NCBI RefSeq assembly: GCF_022818495.1
Contig: NZ_CP089291.1
Span: forward strand, 3,489,501 to 3,553,500
Origin: Fodinisporobacter ferrooxydans
Lineage (GTDB): Bacteria > Bacillota > Bacilli > Tumebacillales > MYW30-H2
Reading direction: 5' to 3'
Length of the DNA: 64,000 bases
The first letter of the stretch is position 1. Each line of letters starts with the position of its first letter. The position numbers and the translations under genes are program-made. The notes beneath the pieces are model-generated. The model did not search any database. It worked only from the letters and a program-made list of their open reading frames with translations, and was not told where the DNA came from. Shown piece after piece: positions 33,638-43,499 of this stretch.

Positions 33638-34687
33638 GTGGAGAGCATGTATCCGATTTTGCAAACACTAAAACAGACAGATCAACCGGCCGTACTTGCA
33701 ACGATTCTCGAAGTGGCCGGTTCTTCCTATCGAAAACAAGGCACATCGATGTTGTTTTTGGACGATGGAAGGCAAGTGGGAATTCTCAGCGGAGGTTGTT
33801 TGGAAACCGATCTGGCCGCGCGTGTGCCAAGGATTCTGCAAGAAGGGGAACCATTTCTTTGGGAATACGATTTGCGCCATGAAGAAGATTGGAATTGGGG
33901 CCAGGGCAGCGGGTGCAATGGCAGAATTCTCGTCATCATGGAAGTCGTCGATCCCCATATGCGTGAATTTCTCACACAGGCAAACAGCTTTCTTGAGGAG
34001 GGAATACCGGTTGTGATGGCAAAAGAATTCACGCTGGATCGAGAAAGAAAAGGATTTGGGATGTTTCCGTTGAAAAAGGAACTCATTCAAAAAGAACTCA
34101 CCGGAACGTGGCATGGGGAATGCTCCGCGAATTTGCAAGAGTGGATAAAGATTCAAATATCAGCCGAAAAACCGATGGAATCCGGTTTTCATCGTTTGTC
34201 AGCCGGCAATGCCAGCATTTTTACACAAGTCTGGCAGCCGCGCCCCCGTTTGATCATCTGGGGAGGAGGGAATGACGCAAAGCCATTGGTCGCATTTGCT
34301 GCTGCAGCCGGATTTCAGGTGATTGTGGCAGATTGGCGTCCCGATTTTTGTCATGCTGCCCGCTTTCCCGAAGCAGAACAATGTTTGATCGGCTTTCCTG
34401 CACAGATTGTCAACCAATTGGCATGTACGTCCCGTGATTTTGTTTTGTTAATGTCCCATCATTTTCAGAAGGATCAGGAATTTTTGCGTTTGCTGCTTGA
34501 GCAGCCATTACAGTATTTGGGTATTCTAGGTTCCAGGGATCGGATCGCACGCGTATTCCAATCCCAAAACGTACCCGAATATGTGCACGCTCCCGTAGGC
34601 CTGTCGATTGGCGCAGAAGGGCCGGAGGAAATTGCGGTCAGCATTTTGGCTGAAATGATTCAAAAGAAGAATACGAATCGACGATAA
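33638..34687 (+). CDS. XdhC/CoxI-family molybdenum cofactor maturation protein
   Basis: The protein is 349 residues from a GTG with AAAGGATGAGA upstream. The N-terminal XdhC domain has VLATILEVAGSSYRKQGTSM, GILSGGCLETDLAARV and GQGSGCNGRI, with the conserved Cys. The C-terminal Rossmann part has LIIWGGGNDAKPLVAFAAAA and LGILGSRDRIARV. XdhC proteins bind the cofactor and help insert its sulfurated form into hydroxylases such as the one encoded directly upstream. Confidence 0.9.
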   Translation: MESMYPILQTLKQTDQPAVLATILEVAGSSYRKQGTSMLFLDDGRQVGILSGGCLETDLAARVPRILQEGEPFLWEYDLRHEEDWNWGQGSGCNGRILVIMEVVDPHMREFLTQANSFLEEGIPVVMAKEFTLDRERKGFGMFPLKKELIQKELTGTWHGECSANLQEWIKIQISAEKPMESGFHRLSAGNASIFTQVWQPRPRLIIWGGGNDAKPLVAFAAAAGFQVIVADWRPDFCHAARFPEAEQCLIGFPAQIVNQLACTSRDFVLLMSHHFQKDQEFLRLLLEQPLQYLGILGSRDRIARVFQSQNVPEYVHAPVGLSIGAEGPEEIAVSILAEMIQKKNTNRR

Positions 34688-34909
34688 GGGTATAAAGATA
34701 AGGGTATCAATCAGTAAGGGTAGAATGGAGCCGAAATTGTCTATACTGGTATCGAATCTTGTATTTCTAAACTTTTTCTAACTTTTTCTTTTCCCCTATA
34801 GACCGGATCGCAAAAGATTTGTAACATAGACTGTGAGTTGCAAGATTTCGACAATATGAGACAATGAAGGGTGTATAGCATTTGCACCGAATGGAATAGG
34901 AGACATGCC

Positions 34910-35815
34910 ATGAATCGTTTATTTAAAGGGTTTTCCATTGTATCTACCATACTTATGTTCTTGGTGATGATCGCCGGAACACTTGTCACAAATACAGATT
35001 CGGCACAAGGTTGCGGCAGCGATTGGCCGTTATGCAACGGAAGATTTGTACCGGAATACACGTTGCAATCGTTCGTCGAATATACACATCGGCTGGTTAC
35101 AGGAATTGCGGGCATCGCCGTCATCGTTTTTGCCATTTGGGCTTGGCGGCGATACCGGGGGGATCGAACGGTAGCTTTTCTTGCATTGTTCGGTTGCTTT
35201 TTTATCATACTCGAATCCCTGCTCGGTGCTGCTGCTGTGCTGTGGCCGCAAAGCCCGCCTGTTTTGGCGCTGCATTTCGGGTTTTCCCTGCTGGCATTTA
35301 CAGGCGTGTGCCTGCTTACGGTTTATACGCTGCAAATCGATCGGCAAAGCACCTATCAGCGATACCAGGTGTCCGGCGGGTTTCGCAAGTTTCTTTTCTT
35401 TGTCGTCGTTTACACATACGCCACGATTTATTCCGGGGCGTTTGTCCGTCATTCCGGTGCGAGCCTTGTCAATACAAGTGTGCTTGGTTCCTGGAATATC
35501 AGTGAATGGTTCAGCAATCGTCTGCTCTTGGTGCAGATGCTGCATCGATCGGCAGCCGGTCTGCTCTTTGTGTTTATCCTGATTATCTTTTTTTATGCAC
35601 GACGGACGTATCGATTCCGGCGGCCTGACATTGTCATGGCAAGCACGTTGTCAGTGCTATTTGTCATATTGCAAATTGCAGCCGGCATCTATGCGATCAA
35701 ATCCAATCTGCACATCTATTCGACAGTCCTTCACTCTACATTCATTACACTGCTGTTCGCAACGTTAAGTTACCTTTGTATGCAATCGATACACAAAGGA
35801 ACGATTCGGCGGTAA
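34910..35815 (+). CDS. ctaA: Heme A synthase CtaA
   Basis: The ATG at 34910 has TAGGAG upstream; the protein is 301 residues with eight predicted spans. Heme-ligand histidines are in FVEYTHRLVTG, ALHFGFSLLAF, QMLHRSAAGLL and VLHSTFITLL, two in each four-helix half. A Cys in the first outside loop (GCGSDWPLC) matches the Bacillus type. It oxidises the C8 methyl of heme O to make heme A for aa3 oxidases, so the organism respires oxygen. Confidence 0.94.
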   Translation: MNRLFKGFSIVSTILMFLVMIAGTLVTNTDSAQGCGSDWPLCNGRFVPEYTLQSFVEYTHRLVTGIAGIAVIVFAIWAWRRYRGDRTVAFLALFGCFFIILESLLGAAAVLWPQSPPVLALHFGFSLLAFTGVCLLTVYTLQIDRQSTYQRYQVSGGFRKFLFFVVVYTYATIYSGAFVRHSGASLVNTSVLGSWNISEWFSNRLLLVQMLHRSAAGLLFVFILIIFFYARRTYRFRRPDIVMASTLSVLFVILQIAAGIYAIKSNLHIYSTVLHSTFITLLFATLSYLCMQSIHKGTIRR

Positions 35816-35859
35816 TTGCGAACCTGGAAATTCATAAACCCGAATCGAGTCCAAAATTG

Positions 35860-35883
35860 AGCCCCCAAAAGGGGCTTTTTTTC
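35860..35883 (+). terminator. Terminator after ctaA
   Basis: AGCCCC at 35860-35865 pairs with GGGGCT at 35871-35876 around a short A-rich loop, followed by a run of T residues to 35882. Confidence 0.88.
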
Positions 35884-36060
35884 TTGTGGAACCAGCAGTC
35901 AAGTTTGAGAAATGGATACGAGTGCAACTTTGGAAAGAAGAAAAATTTGCAAATGGACTATTACAAAATGGCCATGAATTTGAGATACTACTATGGATTG
36001 GAAGCAAACGGACAATTGAGTGAAAACAACGCATATAGAAAAAAGCAGGGGAGATGGATT

Positions 36061-37002
36061 GTGAAAATAGGCTATCGAACAGTAAAAACGGCGATTGGAG
36101 TGTTTGTTTCTATTTTTCTTGCCCAATGGCTGGGGCTTACATTTCCGACAGCGGCCGGCATTTTGACGATTCTTTCGATTCAGATTACGAGAAAACGATC
36201 CTTGAAAAACGCATATGCAAGATTTTTGGCCTGTTTGCTGGGACTTGTGTTTGGATTTCTGTTTTTTAAACTTTTCGGGTACCATCCTTGGAGCTTGCTT
36301 CTTTTGACGCTATGCTTCGTGCCGTTTTTGGTCAAATGCCGGGTGCAAGAAGGATTTGTCAGCGCCTTTGTGATCGTGCTCCATCTGTACACGGTAAAAA
36401 CATTTACGCTTGCTTTTCTCGTCAATGAGGTATCGATTATGGGAATCGGAATCGGGACCGGACTGCTTATGAATTTATATATGCCGAATATCGAACGAGA
36501 TCTGCAAACGTATCAGCAAAAGATTGAGGAAAATTTTCGTACGATCATGAAAGAGTTGGCAGTTTATTTGAAAAATCATGAAAGCATGTGGGATGGAAAA
36601 GAAATGCTGGAAACGTCTGATCTTATCAATCAGGCGAAAAGTCTGGCGATTCGCAATGTGGAAAACCATCTGCTTCGGAATACCGACCGGTATTATCACT
36701 ATTTTCAAATGCGGGAAGAGCAATTTAAGCTATTGGAGCGTGTCGTTCCATTGATTTCGACGTTATCCTACTCGGTGCCGCAGGGGGAAAAAATCGCCGA
36801 TTTTCTGGAACATTTAAGCGAAAATATTCATCCGGGCAATACCGCACATATTTTTTTGGACCAACTTCGGAAAATCACAGAGGAAATCAAAAAAACGGAA
36901 TTGCCGAAGACGCGGGAAGAGTTTGAAATCCGTGCGACACTCTTTGATTTTTTGCGGGAAATGGAACGGTATTTGCTGATCAAACATAAATTCAGGCCAT
37001 AA
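36061..37002 (+). CDS. Aromatic acid exporter-family membrane protein (YqjA-like)
   Basis: I chose the GTG at 36061, after GGGGAGATGG; the frame is open much further upstream but crosses the ctaA terminator. The protein is 313 residues. The N-terminal four-to-six-span domain (VKTAIGVFVSIFLAQWLGLT, then AAGILTILSIQITRKRSLKN) belongs to the ArAE_1/FUSC-like group. The C-terminal cytosolic helical domain (FRTIMKELAVYLKNHESMWD) matches ArAE_1_C. The substrate is unknown; family members are linked to aromatic acid export. Confidence 0.82.
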   Translation: MKIGYRTVKTAIGVFVSIFLAQWLGLTFPTAAGILTILSIQITRKRSLKNAYARFLACLLGLVFGFLFFKLFGYHPWSLLLLTLCFVPFLVKCRVQEGFVSAFVIVLHLYTVKTFTLAFLVNEVSIMGIGIGTGLLMNLYMPNIERDLQTYQQKIEENFRTIMKELAVYLKNHESMWDGKEMLETSDLINQAKSLAIRNVENHLLRNTDRYYHYFQMREEQFKLLERVVPLISTLSYSVPQGEKIADFLEHLSENIHPGNTAHIFLDQLRKITEEIKKTELPKTREEFEIRATLFDFLREMERYLLIKHKFRP

Positions 37003-37191
37003 AGAATTTCCTTGAAACCATAAAAATCCTGTTAAATCAATCACTTCTTAATGAATCCCTTTGATTGCTTTTGAATCATTGCCCCCGGGACATTCACCCA
37101 ATTTTTTCGCCCGACATAGTATAAGGCATACTCGTGAAGATGAGGTGAGAGTCGATTTGCGAGTACCTTATCCAAGTAGGGGGTTCACGAA

Positions 37192-38295
37192 ATGTGGAAT
37201 CTGGGAACATTGATAAAACGCTGGATTGCGGCAATTGCTTCGGTCGGCTTGTTCGCATCCGTTGTTCTTGCCGGGTGCGGCACAGCAACTGGAAGCTCCT
37301 CAGCATCCGGCAGTCCTTCCGCAACTGCCAGCCAAGCGAATGGCAGCCATTCGCTTACAACGGTGAAAGTCGCCATGGATAATGCTCCTGCCGAGGCGGG
37401 CCTTATTTTGGGGATGAAGCTCGGCTATTTTGAAAAAGAAGGAATCAAAGTCGATTATGAAAAATTTGCATCCGGTACCGATATGCTGACATCCCTGGCT
37501 GCCGGGCAGGTGGATGTGGCGCGGACCGTTATCAGCGCAGGCTTGTTTAATGCGGCTGCACGGGGTGTGGACATTCGCATCGTAGCAGATGGCGGCCAGA
37601 ACTTTCCCGACAAACCGTACTTTGCGCTGGTTGTTGCCAAAAAACTCGCCGACAAAGTCAAAGACTTTAAGGATTTAAAAGGATTGCGGGTCGGGATTGC
37701 TTCCAAAGGTTCCATCAATGAGTTGTTTTTAAGCAAAGCATTGGAAAAAGCCGGATTGACGACAAAAGATGTCAAGGAAGTCGTGGTCGACTCCTTTCCG
37801 GACTTGCTTACAGGTGTGAAAACAGGAGCGATCGATGCGGCTGTCCAGATTGAACCACTCATTACCAGCGGTGTCGATCAAGGCGTCTATTCCTGGTGGA
37901 TCAATCCAAAAGAGTATGCGCCAAATGAAGAGGTCTCCACAATCGCTTTCGGCAAGAAACTGGTCGAAAACAAAGATCTCGGCAACCGTTTCATGATCGC
38001 GTATCTGGAAGGCGTACGCGCTTACAATGATGCGATTCTTTACGGGAAAAACAAAGATAAGATCATTCAAATTCTCACAAAAGAAACATTTGTAAACGAC
38101 CCCGCCACCTACAAGAAAATGAATCCCCCCATGTTGGATCCGAACGGCACGGTACCGAAAGAAGGAGTCATCAGCGACCAAAACTGGTATGTGCAACAAG
38201 GCATGGTGAAGAAAAAGGCGAACATCGATACGTTAGTGGATACATCCTATATCGACAACGCGATTAAAAAAATAGGAATGTACAAAAAGCCATAG
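37192..38295 (+). CDS. ABC transporter substrate-binding lipoprotein (SsuA/NMT1 family)
   Basis: The ATG at 37192 has GGGGGT upstream; the protein is 367 residues. It is a lipoprotein (signal peptide with lipobox VLAGC at about 25), followed by a Ser-rich linker. The SsuA/THI5-like fold shows EAGLILGMKLGYFEKEGIKV, AAGQVDVARTVISAGLFNAA and GLRVGIASKGSINELFL. It is the first gene of a four-gene importer. Candidates for the ligand are sulfonates, pyrimidine-like compounds or other small acids. Confidence 0.9.
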   Translation: MWNLGTLIKRWIAAIASVGLFASVVLAGCGTATGSSSASGSPSATASQANGSHSLTTVKVAMDNAPAEAGLILGMKLGYFEKEGIKVDYEKFASGTDMLTSLAAGQVDVARTVISAGLFNAAARGVDIRIVADGGQNFPDKPYFALVVAKKLADKVKDFKDLKGLRVGIASKGSINELFLSKALEKAGLTTKDVKEVVVDSFPDLLTGVKTGAIDAAVQIEPLITSGVDQGVYSWWINPKEYAPNEEVSTIAFGKKLVENKDLGNRFMIAYLEGVRAYNDAILYGKNKDKIIQILTKETFVNDPATYKKMNPPMLDPNGTVPKEGVISDQNWYVQQGMVKKKANIDTLVDTSYIDNAIKKIGMYKKP

Positions 38296-38360
38296 TCATG
38301 TCTTGGCGAATCGGTTCCGAACCATGGATTTTTAAGACAGTACGTTTTACACAACCTCTG

Positions 38361-38384
38361 CAAGGAGAGCGCTTGCTCTCCTTG
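38361..38384 (+). other. Intercistronic hairpin after the binding-protein gene
   Basis: CAAGGAGAGC at 38361-38370 pairs perfectly with GCTCTCCTTG at 38375-38384, with a four-base loop and no T run. Such stems often stabilise the mRNA of the binding protein relative to the permease genes. Confidence 0.6.
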
Positions 38385-38408
38385 TGGTCGCATGGAGGGG
38401 GAGTACGG

Positions 38409-39239
38409 ATGATGGAATGGCAAGCAAACTCTCACATCATAACAATTGAAGGCTCACACATACAAGATCGAAAAGCGGAACAGCGGGAGAAACAACGACA
38501 GCGTGTTTTGAAAATCGTATCTCCTGTATTTTTGTTGATCCTATGGCAGGCTGCGGACATGATACAGCTTTTGAATCCGATGTTTTTTCCTGCCCCGACG
38601 ACGATTGCCGCTTCCCTGTGGCACGACATTCTGACAATCCAGGTCATTACGGATATAAAAAGCAGTTTGGTACGGATCCTTGCAGGATTTATCGCGGGAG
38701 CAGTGCCAGGTGTTCTGCTTGGTTTGAGCATCGGCTTATTTCCTCTCGTTCGTACGCTAGTCGAACCGATTGTGGCGACACTGTATCCCATTCCAAAATT
38801 GGCGTTAATGCCGATCGTGATGCTGCTGTTTGGTCTCGGAGAAAAAGAAAAAGTGATTGTGATTCTGTTAGGCGTGATTTTTCCGGTCATCATCAACACG
38901 GCAGCAGGTGTGATGAATCTGGATAAACGGTATTTGGATGTAGCGAAAAATTTTGGCGCATCCCGTTTAGACTATTACCGCACCATTGCACTTCCCGGAT
39001 CCCTCGGCATGATTTTTACGGGACTCAGGCTTGGCATTGGGATGGCCGTGCTATTAATCGTCGCAGCCGAAATGCATGGCGCCAATTCCGGTATCGGCTA
39101 CCGGATTTGGACCGCTTACGATATGTTTGATATCAATACGATGTTCGAATCCTTTCTGCTCCTTGCGTTGCTGGGCTACCTACTGACGGTGGCCGTGGAT
39201 GAAATGGAGCAGAAAGTAATACCGTGGCGGCGGGGATAG
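38409..39239 (+). CDS. ABC transporter permease 1 (SsuC-like)
   Basis: I chose the ATG at 38409 after GGAGGGGGAGTACGG, giving 276 residues. The frame upstream crosses the hairpin. Six spans; the family's cytosolic EAA loop reads VAKNFGASRLDYYRTIALPG. It is clearly paralogous to the next gene, so the importer may use a heterodimer rather than the usual homodimer of SsuC. Confidence 0.9.
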   Translation: MMEWQANSHIITIEGSHIQDRKAEQREKQRQRVLKIVSPVFLLILWQAADMIQLLNPMFFPAPTTIAASLWHDILTIQVITDIKSSLVRILAGFIAGAVPGVLLGLSIGLFPLVRTLVEPIVATLYPIPKLALMPIVMLLFGLGEKEKVIVILLGVIFPVIINTAAGVMNLDKRYLDVAKNFGASRLDYYRTIALPGSLGMIFTGLRLGIGMAVLLIVAAEMHGANSGIGYRIWTAYDMFDINTMFESFLLLALLGYLLTVAVDEMEQKVIPWRRG

Positions 39240-39256
39240 GAGGGAAGAGTACAAGA

Positions 39257-40087
39257 ATGACAAGTACAACGATGCAAAAAATTATTACGATCCATGGACT
39301 GCAAGCAGAATCTTTGCACATGGGATTGAATCCGCAGCAACGCCAACGGCTGCTTGCCGTCGGTTCCCCTCTCGCATTGTTATGTATCTGGCAACTGCTC
39401 GATGTGTTGGGGTGGATTGACAGCAAAGATTTTCCGGCGCCTTCGACGATTTTGTTCACAATGTATGACCATCTGTTGTCAGGGGCGCTCTGGGTCGACA
39501 TCAAAGCGAGCCTGTATCGGATTTCCCTGGGATTTCTGTTTGGCGCCGTTCCGGGAATCATCATCGGCTTGAGCGTCGGATTGTTTCCCGTTGTCAGGAG
39601 AATCGTGGAACCTCTCGTATATTCCACATACTCCATTCCGAAATTGGCGATTTTGCCGTTGTTGATGCTGATTTTTGGGCTGGGTGAGACGGAAAAAATC
39701 ATTTTGATCGCATTGGGTGTGGTGTATCCGGTTTTGATCAATACGTCCGCCGGCGTGTTGGAACTGGATTCCCGCTATTTGGACGTGGCAAAAAACTTTG
39801 GCGCTTCCAAATTGGATTATTATCGGACTGTGGCGATCCCAGGCGCGATACCGATGATGTTTACCGGTTTGAAAATCGGAGTGGCGGAAGCGTTATTGTT
39901 GATCGTCGCGGCAGAAATGGTCGGCGCCCAATCAGGAATCGGCTATCGCATCTGGATGTCCTATGAAGTGTATGACATGCCGACGATGTTTGTCTCGTTT
40001 CTGCTCATGTCTGCATTAGGCTATATCTTGAGTGTGCTTGTCGATGAACTGGAAACTCTGATCGTTCCATGGAAACAAAAATCGTGA
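39257..40087 (+). CDS. ABC transporter permease 2 (SsuC-like)
   Basis: The ATG at 39257 lies after AGGAGGGAAG; the protein has 276 residues and six spans, with EAA loop VAKNFGASKLDYYRTVAIPG. The close match to permease 1, gene for gene along the length, shows tandem duplication followed by divergence. The spacing of 17 bp keeps it in the operon. Confidence 0.9.
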   Translation: MTSTTMQKIITIHGLQAESLHMGLNPQQRQRLLAVGSPLALLCIWQLLDVLGWIDSKDFPAPSTILFTMYDHLLSGALWVDIKASLYRISLGFLFGAVPGIIIGLSVGLFPVVRRIVEPLVYSTYSIPKLAILPLLMLIFGLGETEKIILIALGVVYPVLINTSAGVLELDSRYLDVAKNFGASKLDYYRTVAIPGAIPMMFTGLKIGVAEALLLIVAAEMVGAQSGIGYRIWMSYEVYDMPTMFVSFLLMSALGYILSVLVDELETLIVPWKQKS

Positions 40088-40108
40088 ACCTGACAGGAGG
40101 GGATGATC

Positions 40109-40960
40109 GTGGGATTACTGAAAGAAGAGTACATGAATAAAATCGATCCGCATATTCAACAATCCCAGGCACATAAGAAAATCAAAATTTCACTGAAAAA
40201 TATCGGCAAACAATTCAAAATCAAGAACAAAATCATAACTGCCATTGAGAACATCGATTTGGATATTCAGACAGGGGAATTTGTCTGTATCGTAGGCCCG
40301 AGCGGCTGCGGGAAAACAACGTTGCTGCGAATTCTTGCACAGCTGGAGCAACCGTCCGAGGGAACGCTGACAATGGTGCATGATGACCTGAACAAACCGC
40401 TGAACTCTATGGTGTTTCAAGAGCATGCGGTGTTTCCCTGGATGACCGTAAAGAAAAACATTGCATATGGGTTGACGATGCGCAAGCTGCCAAAAGATCA
40501 AGTCGAAGCTGCGGTCGAGCATTATTTGCAAAAAACGGGCTTGAAAAAGTTTGCCAACTCCTATCCTCACCAGCTGTCTGGGGGAATGAAGCAGCGTGTC
40601 AGCGTTGCCAGAGCATTTGCCAATGATCCGGAAATTCTCTTGATGGATGAACCGTTTGCGGCGCTTGATGAACAAAACCGCATCATCCTGCAGCAGGAAC
40701 TTGTGCGCATCTGGGAAGAAACGCGGAAAACGGTCGTATTTATCACACACAGCATCGATGAAGCGATTTTTTTGGCTGACCGCGTGTATGTGATGACATC
40801 ACATCCGGGGATGATCGCCCGTTCTTTTTCCATTGATTTGCCCCGTCCCCGCAAAATCGAACAAGTGCGAAACAGTCCACGCTTTCAGGAATTGTTTAAT
40901 GAAATCTGGAATATTCTCCGAATGGAAGTCAACAAAGCAAAGCAGAGTGAAATGTTGTAA
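40109..40960 (+). CDS. ABC transporter ATP-binding protein (SsuB-like)
   Basis: I chose the GTG at 40109, after AGGAGG; the ATG at 40103 is too close to that site. The protein is 283 residues. Motifs: Walker A GPSGCGKTT, Q-loop MVFQEHAVFPWM, signature LSGGMKQR, Walker B ILLMDEPFAALDEQ and H-loop FITHSIDEA. It powers uptake with the two permeases and the lipoprotein. Confidence 0.93.
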   Translation: MGLLKEEYMNKIDPHIQQSQAHKKIKISLKNIGKQFKIKNKIITAIENIDLDIQTGEFVCIVGPSGCGKTTLLRILAQLEQPSEGTLTMVHDDLNKPLNSMVFQEHAVFPWMTVKKNIAYGLTMRKLPKDQVEAAVEHYLQKTGLKKFANSYPHQLSGGMKQRVSVARAFANDPEILLMDEPFAALDEQNRIILQQELVRIWEETRKTVVFITHSIDEAIFLADRVYVMTSHPGMIARSFSIDLPRPRKIEQVRNSPRFQELFNEIWNILRMEVNKAKQSEML

Positions 40961-41082
40961 CGAAAGCTATTTCTGCCATTTCAGCCGCTCCGCCGATGGC
41001 GCTGCAAAGCCGCCGACAAACAGCGTGAGCGGCAGCTATATAAATCCATAAACTGGGTATCTGCTAATTTTTTCATGTTGCT

Positions 41083-41293
41083 TTATATTGCTTTGTTGAG
41101 GCTGCTAGTTTTCGCCTTTTCGCCCTCACTCACAATGTGTTTTGCCCGTTCCACCTTTGCTTGTTCGATTGCTTCCTCCACATCAATGGCTACTCGTGGC
41201 TTTAATGCCCCCATCACATTCCGAATCGACTTCTTTTTCTTAGGCTGGATGTTGATCATTTTCCCATCTTCATTAATCTCAAACTCTGGTTGT
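41083..41293 (-). pseudogene. Fragment of an AbrB-type antitoxin-like gene
   Basis: On the minus strand the frame reads PEFEINEDGKMINIQPKKKK, then SIRNVMGALKPRVAIDVEEA and ends SSLNKAI. This looks like the C-terminal part of SpoVT/AbrB-type antitoxins, in which a strand with DGKxxIxPKK precedes a helical toxin-binding tail. A stop directly before it cuts off the DNA-binding half. The rest of 40961-41455 holds only a terminator at 41361. Confidence 0.5.
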
Positions 41294-41360
41294 TAAAAAA
41301 CTTTTTTGTTCCGTTAACGGGCAGGATAGCTTAATAAAATGACGATAATCTATCTGAAAC

Positions 41361-41392
41361 AAGGAGCAGTTTGTCTGAGGCAGCTGCTCCTT
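41361..41392. terminator. Bidirectional terminator
   Basis: AAGGAGCAG at 41361-41369 pairs with CTGCTCCTT at 41384-41392. It lies between the ABC importer side and the convergent TetR gene. Confidence 0.65.
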
Positions 41393-41455
41393 AATATTTA
41401 CGATCTGGATAATCTAACGAGTTTATTATAAGCAAAGTACAAAAAACAATCGCTT

Positions 41456-42004
41456 TTATTCTAGATTCCTATCCAACAATATCCCTGTTTGTTCTGCCAT
41501 GACACGAGGTGGAAAAGGCATTCCATTCTTGATCCACCATTCCACTGACCCTACGACAGCTGCCCCAAAAAATTGAAGAATAACATCTTCACTTAATCCT
41601 TGATTATTTCCTTTGGTTACATCCACTTCAACTTTATACTCTTGGACGACTAACTCAAGGAACCGACTACGAAAATAAGTGGCACTTTTAGTGGTTAACA
41701 TTGTTGAAAAGAATAAATAATTACTCTCAAAGTATTCGAACCAGACATAATTTCCTTCTTTAAAAGTCATTTCAGATGCCGATTGGCAAAGTTCTTGGAG
41801 TTTGTTCATATGTTCTTCGATAATTTTATCAAGCAAGTCAAATTTATCCATGTAATGAAGATAGATGGTTGCTCGGTTAACATTTGCCCTGTCGGAAATT
41901 TCCTGAATTGTAATGTCATCAAAATTTTTTTCGGACATCAGTTCAATAAGAGCTTTTTTTATTGCTTCTTGTGATTTGAGTATTCTTCTATCTACTCTAG
42001 GCAT
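41456..42004 (-). CDS. TetR/AcrR-family transcriptional regulator
   Basis: The protein is 182 residues. The TetR helix-turn-helix lies at residues 10-57 (KALIELMSEKNFDDITIQEI, then ANVNRATIYLHYMDKFDLLD), followed by a ligand-binding helical domain. It is transcribed away from the alcohol dehydrogenase and MFS genes, which it may control. A short inverted repeat at 42035-42059 (TCAACAA/TTGTTGA) in front of it is a possible operator. Confidence 0.9.
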   Translation of the reverse strand: MPRVDRRILKSQEAIKKALIELMSEKNFDDITIQEISDRANVNRATIYLHYMDKFDLLDKIIEEHMNKLQELCQSASEMTFKEGNYVWFEYFESNYLFFSTMLTTKSATYFRSRFLELVVQEYKVEVDVTKGNNQGLSEDVILQFFGAAVVGSVEWWIKNGMPFPPRVMAEQTGILLDRNLE

Positions 42005-42034
42005 CGTTTGGTCACCAGACTTCCCTAAAGATAA

Positions 42035-42067
42035 TCAACAATTTTTATTGATTTGTTGAATAAACAA
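42035..42067. promoter_or_regulatory. Possible TetR operator
   Basis: TCAACAA at 42035-42041 and TTGTTGA at 42053-42059 form an inverted repeat. TTGTT (42053-42057) also mirrors AACAA (42063-42067). They lie 31-63 bp upstream of the tetR start, between the divergent genes. Confidence 0.4.
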
Positions 42068-42295
42068 CGAATTGCGTTCTTTTAACCATTGAAAGCAGCT
42101 TGGTTCCATTTATAATTATAAACAGATGTTGATTAATCTTGCTACGATGGAACAAGATTTGAAGTGTTTATTTAGGGTATTTTTGGCTGAAACACACCAA
42201 CTAATTAGTGTTGTGTCCTTGACGGAAATTGTCCGAGAATCCCAACCAACATGATTGTAAAGAACCAATAATTCATGGATTGCAGGAGGTTATAT

Positions 42296-43345
42296 ATGAT
42301 TACTGCTAACGCGCGCGCTACATTCAGTCCAAAAGGTCCGTTCAAGCTCACTACGATAGAGCGCAGGGATCTCCAACCGCATGATGTCCTCATTGAGATT
42401 AAGTACGCTGGTATTTGCCACTCTGACATTCATACAGCTCGCGGCGAGTGGGGGCAGGTCCACTATCCCCTCGTTCCAGGGCACGAGATCGCCGGAATTG
42501 TCACCCAGGTTGGTTTGGAAGTCACAAAGTTTGCCGTTGGCGACCGAGTCGGGGTAGGCTGCATGGTTGACTCCTGCGGAGAGTGCGATAACTGCCGTAA
42601 GGGAGAGGAGCAGTACTGCCTCAACGGAATGACGGGCACCTATGCAGCTGTAGACAAGTACGGGCAATATACGCAGGGCGGTTATTCCACCCACATCGTC
42701 GTAACGGAAGACTTTGTGGTCCGAATTCCGGACAGTATTGAGCTTGACGTCGCCGCACCGCTTTTGTGTGCCGGCATCACAACGTACTCGCCACTGCGCC
42801 ATTGGAGAGCTGCGCCTGGCAAGAAGGTCGCTGTTGTTGGACTTGGCGGGCTTGGACACATGGCTGTGAAGCTCGCTCACGCCATGGGGGCAGAGGTTAC
42901 TGTTTTATCACAAACATTGAAGAAGAAAGAAGACGGTTTGCGGCTTGGCGCGGACCATTATTATGCCACGAGCGATCCAGAGACGTTTAAGAAACTGGCT
43001 GGTTCGTTCGACCTCATCGTAAATACAGTGAGCGCGAAGATCGATATGAGTGCATACCTTTCGTTGCTGGCGCTGGACGGTACACTGGTCAACGTCGGTG
43101 CGCCACCGGAGCCGTTGTCAGTTAACGTATTCTCACTTATCGGTCAGCGTCGGTCGTTTGCCGGATCAGCCATCGGTGGAATTCGCGAAACGCAGGAAAT
43201 GCTTGACTTTTGTGCTGAACATCACATTGGTCCGGAGATCGAGGTTATTTCCGCCAAGCAGATTGATGAAGCCTGGGAGCGCGTACTAGCTTCAGATGTC
43301 CGGTATCGATTTGTGATCGACATCAGCACGATGGGGAATGAATAA
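42296..43345 (+). CDS. Zinc-dependent alcohol dehydrogenase (YahK/cinnamyl-alcohol type)
   Basis: The ATG at 42296 has AGGAGG upstream; the protein is 349 residues. Catalytic zinc ligands are in [14 protein letters not shown] and [10 protein letters not shown]; the structural zinc site is [15 protein letters not shown]. The NAD(P)-binding motif is [20 protein letters not shown]. GxGGxGH with a serine-rich following strand ([14 protein letters not shown]) suggests NADPH use, as in YahK-like aldehyde reductases. It may detoxify aldehydes, in keeping with the TetR and MFS genes next to it. Confidence 0.93.
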   Translation: MITANARATFSPKGPFKLTTIERRDLQPHDVLIEIKYAGICHSDIHTARGEWGQVHYPLVPGHEIAGIVTQVGLEVTKFAVGDRVGVGCMVDSCGECDNCRKGEEQYCLNGMTGTYAAVDKYGQYTQGGYSTHIVVTEDFVVRIPDSIELDVAAPLLCAGITTYSPLRHWRAAPGKKVAVVGLGGLGHMAVKLAHAMGAEVTVLSQTLKKKEDGLRLGADHYYATSDPETFKKLAGSFDLIVNTVSAKIDMSAYLSLLALDGTLVNVGAPPEPLSVNVFSLIGQRRSFAGSAIGGIRETQEMLDFCAEHHIGPEIEVISAKQIDEAWERVLASDVRYRFVIDISTMGNE

Positions 43346-43499
43346 CGAGTAATCCTAACAACATATTAGGGGGCACGCCTACACCGGTGTGCCTCTTTAC
43401 CTGTCGCTCTTTCTCGTCGCCATATTATGCCTGCGATTTGAACAGTTGACGCGCATAACATATCGAATAACTTAATTTTTTCTCTGAGGGAGGAGAAAT

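Noticed and set aside
37132-37172. ATAAGG..TACTCG / CGAGTA.CCTTAT inverted repeat before the ABC importer as a riboswitch
   Set aside because: It is short and imperfect and fits no riboswitch class I know; it may be an operator but I cannot support more.
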